DNA of 19,914 nt, taken from Lachnospiraceae bacterium UBA1201 (GTDB lineage Bacteria > Bacillota > Clostridia > Lachnospirales > Lachnospiraceae). A model generated the notes under the pieces. That model made no database searches. It was not told the origin of the DNA and was given only the letters and a program-made list of their open reading frames with translations. Below are positions 14,077-19,914 of the stretch, piece by piece (the first letter of the stretch is position 1; each line of letters starts with the position of its first letter). The stretch covers positions 44,110-64,023 of the forward strand of contig DBXX01000007.1 in NCBI GenBank assembly GCA_002309675.1, in the 5' to 3' direction. The translations under genes were made by a program, and so were the position numbers.

Positions 14077-16917
14077 TTACGGGCGAGTTCCGAAGACTAC
14101 CTCGCCCTTATTGGTAATTACAATGTTCTTTACACTTTTTGTCGAATAGTCATTCGCCAGGTTAAAATTCGACCAGTCGGACTTCGTGATGCGGATCTGG
14201 ACCTGCAGTTCTCCGCCCTTAGCCAGTTTTCCTGCATCAGGCAGCTGGATCTTACACACGGTGTCCGCGTCGGTTCCTTTCGCATCGGCAAATGTACCGC
14301 TCACACCCTTCATCTCACTGTAGCCGCCGGATGAGATCGAACTGTAGTCATTCCAGAAGGCCAGGCCGCCGGCCGCATCCTTCGTGAAATAGTACTCGAT
14401 CGCCAGATCCTTCACATCCAGATAACCATCAGACTTATTCGTAATCTTCAGCATCATGGAGATCGTGTTTCCGTTCGCCTGCATCGCGCCGGCGTTATTC
14501 TCCACGCTGAGCACTGCGCTCGACGCCGCCTTCTCGGAAGGAGAAACGGTGCCGCCCTGATTCGGATTCCCCTGATTTCCCTGGTTTTGATTTCCCTGAC
14601 CGCCCTGGTTCTGGTTGCCGTTCGGGTTCAGCACTACCTGCTTTCCTGCGGATGAACCGGAGGCCGGTTCGGTACCGAACACAAGCTTGCCGTCGTCATA
14701 GAGGGCCAATGATGCGGCGCGCACGACCTGTCCGGGCGAAACGGCCGCGATGTCCTTAAATGAAGGATCGTTTGCATCGTCCCAGGCGCCGTTTGCGTTG
14801 CGGATGCGGAACTGCACCTCTTTTTTGTAGGCCGACTGGCCGCCGGGATAGATCTTCGCGCCGGTGAAATCGATCGACGCATAGTAGATATGCTTTTCTT
14901 CATCCCAGGCGTAGATGCCGCCCAATGCGCCCGCTGCCATGTAATTGTTCGTCAGCTGCAGGCCGGCTGCGCTGCCGCCTGCCGCGTAGATCTCCGACAG
15001 ATCCATGTAGTAACGCAGTTCGAGCTTATCGCCCATACGCGCAGGATAGGCGCTCTTATTGTAAACATAGGCTTTGATCTCAATGAAATCCTGGCCCTTT
15101 ACATTGGCCCCGGCTTCCACGTAGAATTCATCGTCCGTGATCTTCTCCACAGCGCCGAAATCCTTCAGGGTCTGGCCCTTGAACTCCGCGTACAGCGCAG
15201 CGAGGGCGCCGGTGAAGCCGGCATTGTAGTCGCATGCCACTTCGTTCATGGCATAGTCGGAAATGACATCACGGTAGTTGTCGGAGGCGTCCGGGCCGCC
15301 GACCAGAGCACCGAACAGAATGTGGCGATGCTCCTTCGGTTCGTTCTGATTATCCGCGTAGGAGCCGTGCGCCGTACGGTGGTGCGGGTGCTCGGGCGGG
15401 TTCTCGCCGAAACCGATCACGAAACTGCGCCCGGTGGAGCCCAGCGCGTAGTTGACCTGCTGCAGGGCAAAATCGTGGTAGAGTTTCTTCTTCGCCACCG
15501 GACAAGCGTCGCTGCGGCTGTAGACCAGCGCCAAATAAGCGGTCGTGGTCGCGTAACGAAGGCTGCCCCAGCCGTCGATGAAGGCCAGGCCCTTCGGGGA
15601 GTATGTTACTTTCTTTCCGTTGTACCCAACGGTCCAGGTATCGAGGTTGTGCTCGATCTCGTTCTTATAGGCCTGCTCACCGGTGATACGCGCCAGCAGG
15701 AGATTCGCGCCGAAGGTCGCATTGTCCCAGGACATGGCCCAGTCGTAGTCGGCGCTCGCCTTCTTCGCGGCTTCCTTCGCCGCGGTCAGGTAGGTGTTGT
15801 CGTCGGTCGCCAGGTAGAGCCAGGTCGCGGACCAGCACAGTTCGTCCCAGAAACCACTCCAGGATTTGTAGAAATTATTCGCCGCCGTGTAGCCCGCGTC
15901 GCTGCGGGTCGAATCGGCAAATGCGTACAGTTCCTTCGCGTGCTTTAAGCACAGCGCGGAATACGTCGGATCGCTGTCCCTAAAGATCACGGACGCAGCC
16001 GCCAGCGAAGCCGCTGCCTGTCCGGCCACGCAGGAGCCGGGGTTCTGTTTATCCACCTTAAAGCAGGGGCGGTCCATCTGCATGACCTCGCAGGGGCCCC
16101 ACCAGCCGTGGTCCTTATCGCCGTCACCGACCTGATAGTAGTAGACATCCGGCTCCGGATGGCATTTGATCAGATAGTCGTTGATCCAGCGAACGGTACC
16201 CAGGATGTATTCAAGCTGGCCGCTCTCCACATAGGACGCTTTATCCTCGTAGACCGACCACGCCAGCATGGTGCCTGTGTAAGCCATGGGCAGGTTGAAC
16301 TTGACATTGTCCCCGGCGTCAAACAGGCCGCCGGTCAGATCCAGGCCCACGTTCTTGCCGTCCTCCAGGGCGGAGTCGCCGCGCCAGTTGCACCGTACCT
16401 CGTCGGGCAATGCGCCTGAGCGCTGCAGTTCATAGAACAGCAGCGATTTCTGCAGAGCTTCGCCGTAGTTGAAATCGCCCGTGCCCTTCGTCCCCTCGTA
16501 GGTCGTCGAGTACGCGGACAGATTACCTGTATTCAGCGCGGACTTTCCGGTCGGACGGTCTGGGTCTTCCTTCGTCGGTTCGGTCCCGTTCGGATCCTGC
16601 TTGGATTCGTCCGGTTTCGACTCGACCGGCTTCGTCGCATCCTTCGAGGGATCGGCCGCGTCGGTCTCGCCGGTGCCCGTGGAAGCCTCAGTCTTTCCGG
16701 GCTGCGAAGCACTTACCGACCCTTCCTGACTCGCAGTCGTCGAGTTCGACGCCAGATCGTCCGGTTCGTCCTTCTTCCCCGGCAACACTTTTATCAGGAC
16801 AATGATCGCGACCACGACCATCAGGCCGATCACGGTCATCATCAACCACTTTTTGTCTTTAAATCGGCCCCCGTCCGGCATCGGTATTTCGGGAACCCTA
16901 TTCTCATCCTCTCCCAT
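14077..16917 (-). CDS. Membrane-anchored GH9 endoglucanase with CBM3c and C-terminal CBM3
   Basis: This 946-residue protein has a cytoplasmic start (1-23), one uncleaved-looking membrane helix (24-45) without a signal-peptidase site, and a Ser/Thr/Pro/acidic spacer (~46-145), so the enzyme hangs outside the cell from a signal anchor. GH9 catalytic domain ~149-585: LFDAGD with D200 and D203 (activating base region), signature HHRTAHGS (512-519), and acid catalyst E559 in NEVACDYNAGF. A CBM3c-type module follows (~592-755), the arrangement of theme-B processive endoglucanases. After an Asn/Gln/Gly linker (764-789) comes a second CBM3 (~798-946) that keeps the Asp, Tyr, Arg and Trp positions associated with cellulose binding (WNDYSS, GGYSEM, QIRITKSDWSNF). 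No dockerin is present, so it is not cellulosomal. GGGGAG lies 6 nt before the ATG. The gene follows the inverted repeat and precedes the two-component genes. Confidence 0.95.
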   Translation of the reverse strand: MGEDENRVPEIPMPDGGRFKDKKWLMMTVIGLMVVVAIIVLIKVLPGKKDEPDDLASNSTTASQEGSVSASQPGKTEASTGTGETDAADPSKDATKPVESKPDESKQDPNGTEPTKEDPDRPTGKSALNTGNLSAYSTTYEGTKGTGDFNYGEALQKSLLFYELQRSGALPDEVRCNWRGDSALEDGKNVGLDLTGGLFDAGDNVKFNLPMAYTGTMLAWSVYEDKASYVESGQLEYILGTVRWINDYLIKCHPEPDVYYYQVGDGDKDHGWWGPCEVMQMDRPCFKVDKQNPGSCVAGQAAASLAAASVIFRDSDPTYSALCLKHAKELYAFADSTRSDAGYTAANNFYKSWSGFWDELCWSATWLYLATDDNTYLTAAKEAAKKASADYDWAMSWDNATFGANLLLARITGEQAYKNEIEHNLDTWTVGYNGKKVTYSPKGLAFIDGWGSLRYATTTAYLALVYSRSDACPVAKKKLYHDFALQQVNYALGSTGRSFVIGFGENPPEHPHHRTAHGSYADNQNEPKEHRHILFGALVGGPDASDNYRDVISDYAMNEVACDYNAGFTGALAALYAEFKGQTLKDFGAVEKITDDEFYVEAGANVKGQDFIEIKAYVYNKSAYPARMGDKLELRYYMDLSEIYAAGGSAAGLQLTNNYMAAGALGGIYAWDEEKHIYYASIDFTGAKIYPGGQSAYKKEVQFRIRNANGAWDDANDPSFKDIAAVSPGQVVRAASLALYDDGKLVFGTEPASGSSAGKQVVLNPNGNQNQGGQGNQNQGNQGNPNQGGTVSPSEKAASSAVLSVENNAGAMQANGNTISMMLKITNKSDGYLDVKDLAIEYYFTKDAAGGLAFWNDYSSISSGGYSEMKGVSGTFADAKGTDADTVCKIQLPDAGKLAKGGELQVQIRITKSDWSNFNLANDYSTKSVKNIVITNKGEVVFGTRP

Positions 16918-16936
16918 AAACTACTCCCCTGTAATT

Positions 16937-17051
16937 GGTGACAGTGGGGACGGTTCTTTTTGTCACCTTCCACCCTGTCTAACATGCTGATTTTCTCTGG
17001 GTTTTACACTTCTGGCAATGTGACAGAAAGAACCGTCCCCACTGTCACATT
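16937..17051. repeat. Inverted pair of 29-bp palindromic repeats (GTGACAGTGGGGACGGTTCT type)
   Basis: One copy lies at 16938-16966 and the other, inverted, at 17020-17048; they match with one mismatch over 29 bp. Each copy is itself an imperfect palindrome (GTGACA...TGTCAC). A transcript through here could fold either as two small hairpins or as one 29-bp stem with a 53-nt loop. The pair fills the gap between the aminopeptidase stop and the GH9 start. From memory, sequences of this type recur between genes in many bacteria, often alongside IS200/REP-type Y1 transposases; I could not verify this. Confidence 0.85.
16990..17018 (-). promoter_or_regulatory. Weak candidate promoter for the GH9 gene
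   Basis: TTGCCA (17013-17018), 17-nt spacer and GAAAAT (16990-16995) lie between the two inverted repeats on the minus strand. The -10 is poor, so the gene may instead depend on read-through from the aminopeptidase transcript. Confidence 0.25.
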
Positions 17052-18280
17052 CACGCCCACGTTCCGTTCTTAAACACGGGGACTTCGCTTCCGTCTTCCC
17101 GAATCCCGACGATCTCCATGTCCGGGCTTCCGATCATGAAATCCACATGGATGATCGAGTCATTGATACCTGCAGCCAGGATCTCATTTTCATTCATCTT
17201 ATCGAAATCCTTCAGGACATTGGAAAATCCCATGCCAAGCGCCACGTGGCAGCTCGCATTCTCGTCGAACAGCGTCTCATAGAACAGCACGTTGCTGCGG
17301 TTGATCGGTGACTCCTTCGGAACCAGCGCGACCTCGCCTAAGTACGACGCCCCCTCGTCCATCTGCACCATCTTCTGCAGCAGCTCCTCACCGACCTTCG
17401 CGTGCACCTCGCTGACCTTACCGTTTTCAAATGTCACGGAAAAACCGTCGATCAAATGTCCCTGGTAGGACAGGGGCTTCGTCGCGACCAGCGTTCCCTG
17501 TGCCTGTCCGCGCATCGGTGATGTGTAGATCTCCTCCGTCGGCATGTTCGGGTTGTAGTAGATGTTCTGCGTCGAATACTCGCCGCCGCCCATGAACTGC
17601 GCCGTCGGGATCAGGCCGACCTCAAAATCGGTGCCGTTCGCACTGTGGTAACGCAACTTCGTAAAATGCTGCGCGTTCAGCCACTCACACTTCTCAATAA
17701 AGCGCTTATTATGCACGTTCCAGTTCTCGATCGGGTCGCTCTCTTCGTCCAGGTACACACACTCGAAGATCAGTTTCCACAAATGGTCCACCGCCTGTGC
17801 GGTCGTCTCTTCGGGAAATACCTTCTTCGCCCATTTTTCGGACGATGCTGCGGCGATCACCCACTGGTATTTATTCTCCATCGCGTCGCGGAACGGTTTG
17901 AGCACCTTCGCGCGCGCGGCATTTGCCTTCATCATCTTCTGCACATCTACGCCCTTACGTCCGTCGGGATCGTCGGATACGATGTGAATCTGGCAAGGCA
18001 GATCTTTCACCTTCTGCTTCATCTTCTCGCGCTGCCACTTATGCACACGGGACAGTTTCCGCAGCGACATATGTTTATAATTCTGGCGGAGCAACTCCTC
18101 ATCCTGCCACTCCACGCGCACTGCAGAAGCGCCGGCCGCGTATGCTTCGGCCACCAACATATGTACGAGCCGCGTCTGGTCGACTGCGGCAAAAACCTCG
18201 ACTTCCTGTTCGGGTTGTACGTTCACGCCCACACGGACGATGAGTCGCGCATACTTTCTGAGCAATGTATCCTTCACCAT
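17051..18280 (-). CDS. M29-family metal-dependent aminopeptidase (AmpS/PepS type)
   Basis: A 409-residue cytoplasmic enzyme of family M29, which removes N-terminal residues from peptides using a two-metal site. The family's metal ligands are all visible: E250 in PTEEIYTSP, E316 in GEVALVP, H345 in CHVALG, and H378 and D380 in IHVDFMIGSP. The N-terminal part (MVKDTLLRKYARLIVRVGVNVQ) is also typical, and the length is usual (~410). I start at ATG 18280, with AAGGAGG 9 nt upstream, rather than the in-frame ATG at 18301 that would overlap this site. The start lies 1 nt after the barstar stop, so translation is probably coupled. Why an aminopeptidase shares an operon with an RNase/inhibitor pair is not evident; it is most likely a housekeeping peptidase. 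Confidence 0.93.
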   Translation of the reverse strand: MVKDTLLRKYARLIVRVGVNVQPEQEVEVFAAVDQTRLVHMLVAEAYAAGASAVRVEWQDEELLRQNYKHMSLRKLSRVHKWQREKMKQKVKDLPCQIHIVSDDPDGRKGVDVQKMMKANAARAKVLKPFRDAMENKYQWVIAAASSEKWAKKVFPEETTAQAVDHLWKLIFECVYLDEESDPIENWNVHNKRFIEKCEWLNAQHFTKLRYHSANGTDFEVGLIPTAQFMGGGEYSTQNIYYNPNMPTEEIYTSPMRGQAQGTLVATKPLSYQGHLIDGFSVTFENGKVSEVHAKVGEELLQKMVQMDEGASYLGEVALVPKESPINRSNVLFYETLFDENASCHVALGMGFSNVLKDFDKMNENEILAAGINDSIIHVDFMIGSPDMEIVGIREDGSEVPVFKNGTWA

Positions 18281-18281
18281 C

Positions 18282-18644
18282 TTACCAATCCTCCTTACCA
18301 TGCGCCAGCGTGTCTTCCTCTTCGCACGTCTCGTCGAAGATCTCGTTAAACGTCCCCGACTCCGACGGCGGCGTAGGTGAGACTGTCAGCGAGCAGGCAG
18401 GGCAGGTAGCGCACAGGTCCAGGAACACGTCCATCAGGCCCTCAGCATTCGCATTGCCCAGATGCTCCTTCAGCGCCCCGTAATTACGCACGGTGATCGC
18501 TACATTTCGCAGATCCGTCAGGCAGTCATACAAAGCGTCCAGGTTCTTTCCGTAATGTCTCGGAAAATGCAGCTGGGCCGCGATGTGCTCATGCAGTTGT
18601 TTCATATCGGAGACTTTCTCTCCGTCGATCACTAAGATATCCAT
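18282..18644 (-). CDS. Barstar-family ribonuclease inhibitor with C-terminal extension
   Basis: A 120-residue protein whose first ~90 residues match barstar: a DILVIDGEKV strand, a helix, then HYGKNLDALYDCLTDL (30-45), in which D36 and D40 correspond to barstar D35 and D39 that plug the barnase active site. No signal peptide, so it acts in the cytoplasm to protect the producer from its own RNase. After the fold come Cys residues at 78, 81 and 84 (CATCPAC) and an acidic tail of ~35 residues not present in the 90-residue Bacillus barstar. GGAG lies 7 nt before the ATG. The gene is 27 nt downstream of the RNase gene and 1 nt upstream of the aminopeptidase, so co-expression with its target is expected. 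Confidence 0.93.
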   Translation of the reverse strand: MDILVIDGEKVSDMKQLHEHIAAQLHFPRHYGKNLDALYDCLTDLRNVAITVRNYGALKEHLGNANAEGLMDVFLDLCATCPACSLTVSPTPPSESGTFNEIFDETCEEEDTLAHGKEDW

Positions 18645-18671
18645 ATTTCACTCCATGTGCGGAAAATGTTT

Positions 18672-19196
18672 CTAATAAAGCTTTTCGAAGGTCTCGTAAT
18701 GATCCTCCGTGTAGAAGATCAGACCGTCGTTGGAAAAGATGATACGCTTGCTGTTACGGTAGCCGCCGTCGAAGTCGATATCACACTCCGTGTAACTGCG
18801 GCCGCGCGCCTTCGGGAGTTTGCCTTCATAGTTTCCGAAGCGGTCGCCGCCGATGCTCTTGCCCGGGGCGACTTCCCCCACATAATTGTAGCGGTTGTCC
18901 CAGCCCAGGGCTTTCGCTTCGTCTTTGGTGATGAAGTTCTCCGGCAGTTCGCCATAGATTTCCAGGTAGTTGACGATCTGCTGCGGGTCTGTGACCGGCA
19001 GTTCAAACGCATCGGCGGGCGGCGATTCGTCGTCCGGCGGCAGCGCGGTGTCGGCGCCGGCATCGTAATCATCGGTCAACCCGTATAGATCGCGCAGCAG
19101 GTCGCGCCAGTCCTCCGCGCCGGCGCAGGCCAGCCCCGCTGACGCCAGCACAGCCGCCAGCAGCAGCGCCACCAGTCTTCTGCCCCACTTGTGCAT
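18672..19196 (-). CDS. Secreted barnase-type ribonuclease
   Basis: A 174-residue protein. Residues 1-27 form a secretion signal (KWGRRLVALLLAAVLASAG, likely cut after CAGA). A ~40-residue acidic propeptide-like stretch precedes the barnase domain (~70-174): ITKDEAKALGW, GEVAPGKSIGGDRFGNYEGK, YTECDID with general base E137, GGYRNSKR with R147 and R151, and DHYETF with general acid H166, equivalent to barnase E73, R83, R87 and H102. K113 matches barnase K27. All catalytic residues are present, so an active extracellular guanyl-preferring RNase is expected, serving RNA scavenging or killing of neighbours. AGGAGG is 5 nt before the ATG. Barstar is encoded immediately downstream. A strong GC hairpin lies just upstream of the ribosome site. 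Confidence 0.95.
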   Translation of the reverse strand: MHKWGRRLVALLLAAVLASAGLACAGAEDWRDLLRDLYGLTDDYDAGADTALPPDDESPPADAFELPVTDPQQIVNYLEIYGELPENFITKDEAKALGWDNRYNYVGEVAPGKSIGGDRFGNYEGKLPKARGRSYTECDIDFDGGYRNSKRIIFSNDGLIFYTEDHYETFEKLY

Positions 19197-19221
19197 ATGT
19201 GCCTCCTGTTCCGGCGCGGCG

Positions 19222-19239
19222 CGGGCGGTAAGCCGCCCG
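19222..19239 (-). promoter_or_regulatory. GC hairpin just upstream of the barnase ribosome site
   Basis: A 7-bp stem CGGGCGG (19222-19228) / CCGCCCG (19233-19239) with a 4-nt loop lies 15 nt upstream of the AGGAGG (19202-19207) of the RNase gene. No T-tract follows on minus, so it is not a terminator. It may tune translation or mRNA processing between the small gene and barnase. Confidence 0.45.
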
Positions 19240-19256
19240 GCCGGCCCCCTTCGGTA

Positions 19257-19439
19257 TTACTTCCTTCGAAACATGCGCCCCGGCGCTTTGGGCATGTGCA
19301 CGGCGTACAGCGCCGCGCACGACCGCTGCGCGTCGTCATCCGGCGGCAGCGCGGGCATCAGCCCGGTGCATTCAGATGCGGACGCCACATCCTGTTCATC
19401 GGCTTCGGCTTCCGCACGCCGGCGGTCTTCGGGTTTCAC
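19257..19439 (-). CDS. Small 60-residue protein of unknown function, first gene of the barnase operon
   Basis: A 60-residue frame starting at GTG 19439 with GGAGG 8 nt upstream; an in-frame GTG at 19448 overlaps the ribosome site and is less likely. It sits about 45 nt after a well-formed promoter and 60 nt before barnase, which argues that it is real. The sequence has a charged start (KPEDRRRAEAEADEQD), a central ECTGLMPALPPDDDAQ, then CAALYAVHMPKAPGRMF and a basic end (RRK). No signal peptide or membrane helix. I do not recognise the family. It could be a leader peptide or a small regulatory or accessory protein. GC content is high, like the surrounding DNA. Confidence 0.55.
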   Translation of the reverse strand: MKPEDRRRAEAEADEQDVASASECTGLMPALPPDDDAQRSCAALYAVHMPKAPGRMFRRK

Positions 19440-19492
19440 GCGAATCACCTCCCGCGACCATTGTGCCCGGACGCAGGATTTCGCATGCCACT

Positions 19493-19521
19493 ATTGTAAT
19501 CGAAACCGCGCCCGGCGTCAA
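19493..19521 (-). promoter_or_regulatory. Promoter of the small protein/barnase/barstar/aminopeptidase operon
   Basis: TTGACG (19516-19521), 17-nt spacer and TACAAT (19493-19498) on the minus strand. The start would be near 19486, about 47 nt before the GTG at 19439. It is back-to-back with the plus-strand promoter at 19577-19605. Confidence 0.72.
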
Positions 19522-19576
19522 CCCGGAAGCGGCACCCGCGATTAATCTTTCTTATTCCAATTTAATCATTCTTTCA

Positions 19577-19605
19577 TTGAATGCGCAATCCGCTTATGCT
19601 ATAAT
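19577..19605 (+). promoter_or_regulatory. Promoter of the right-edge gene
   Basis: TTGAAT (19577-19582), 17-nt spacer and a perfect TATAAT (19600-19605) preceded by TGC (extended -10). The predicted start is near 19612, so the leader is only about 13 nt and contains GAGGTG before ATG 19625. Confidence 0.78.
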
Positions 19606-19624
19606 GAAAGTTGAGGTGTTTAGC

Positions 19625-19914
19625 ATGGCCAGGAAAAAACACAGCATTTTTAACATACCGCCGGATCCTCCGGAAGGGCCCTCGCTGGTCGCCATAATCA
19701 TACTGCTGATCATTCCCGAGGTCATCACGAAGGTGATCGGGGCCATTCTTGGATTCAGGCGCTTCAGGAATGCGCAGACGCGCCGGCGCTATCAGATGTT
19801 CAGGCGCTACGCAAACGCGATCGGCAATGACGGGCGCGTCAGCATCCGCGAGCTGGCCGCGCGCCTGGGCATGCCCACTCAAAACGTGGTTTCCGATCTG
19901 CAGGAGATGATCGA
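19625..19914 (+). CDS. Membrane protein with C-terminal helix-turn-helix segment (cut by window edge)
   Basis: An open frame from ATG 19625 (GAGGTG 7 nt upstream) to the window end, 96 codons. Residues 1-19 are polar and Pro-rich, and residues ~20-43 form one hydrophobic helix (LVAIIILLIIPEVITKVIGA). A basic stretch (FRRFRNAQTRRR) then leads to RRYANAIGNDGRVSIRELAARLGMPTQNVVSDLQEMI, a winged-helix/HTH-like segment in which an IG...VSI.ELA...G....V..DL..MI pattern is visible. I recall similar segments in Clostridia membrane proteins annotated near XpaC-type proteins, but cannot confirm the family from the fragment. The gene is divergent from the barnase operon. Confidence 0.75.
   Translation, partial: MARKKHSIFNIPPDPPEGPSLVAIIILLIIPEVITKVIGAILGFRRFRNAQTRRRYQMFRRYANAIGNDGRVSIRELAARLGMPTQNVVSDLQEMI

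Noticed and set aside
18281..18301. Seven-residue longer start (MVRRIGK) for the aminopeptidase
   Set aside because: That start overlaps the AAGGAGG site and the end of barstar; the ATG at 18280 has proper spacing and matches the usual family start.
19120..19196. Lipobox reading of the barnase signal (GLAC)
   Set aside because: Positions -3 and -2 (Gly, Leu) do not fit the lipobox; ordinary signal peptidase cleavage after CAGA is more likely.

Overview
This 19.9 kb window looks like a chromosome segment of a low-to-mid GC Firmicute, most likely a gut or rumen Clostridia (Lachnospiraceae/Oscillospiraceae-like). The grounds are the strong AGGAGG ribosome binding sites, the extended -10 promoters, an FMN riboswitch with a terminator-type expression platform driving a RibU-like ECF transporter, a dockerin-less GH9 cellulase with CBM3 modules, InlB-type surface repeats and a barnase/barstar pair. 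The genus is inference. Almost everything is on the minus strand; only a small membrane protein (11042-11389) and a gene cut by the right edge (19625 onward) are on plus.

Left part. The minus-strand gene at 1-2561 (cut by the window edge) encodes a secreted choice-of-anchor A adhesin-like protein followed by at least six ~83-residue InlB/Listeria-Bacteroides repeats. Next comes a two-gene operon for a heterodimeric ABC exporter: a normal 597-residue subunit with a degenerate ATP site (7713-9506), and a 1601-residue partner (2904-7709). The partner carries the canonical catalytic residues and is wrapped in about 800 residues of N-terminal and about 230 residues of C-terminal low-complexity, charged sequence. 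The C-terminus ends in four copies of an MGGP-plus-acidic peptide. This is the most unusual object in the window.

Middle. A RibU-like riboflavin S component (9711-10568) lies behind an FMN riboswitch (10748-10873) with a complete terminator and a predicted antiterminator. It is divergent from the small two-helix membrane protein gene. A bidirectional terminator (11413-11440) separates that gene from a convergent minus-strand array.

Right part. Reading 5' to 3' on the minus strand, the genes are a 60-residue unknown protein, a secreted barnase-type RNase, barstar, an M29 aminopeptidase, a pair of inverted 29-bp repeats, a membrane-anchored GH9-CBM3c-CBM3 endoglucanase, an OmpR/PhoB-type response regulator, a histidine kinase with almost no extracytoplasmic domain, and two paralogous small lipoproteins. 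Gaps are short (1 to 60 nt) except at the inverted repeat. The array could therefore be read as one or two transcripts starting at the promoter at 19493-19521, with an internal promoter before the last lipoprotein gene. Linking the cellulase, the two-component system and the lipoproteins into one functional unit is a hypothesis from gene order.
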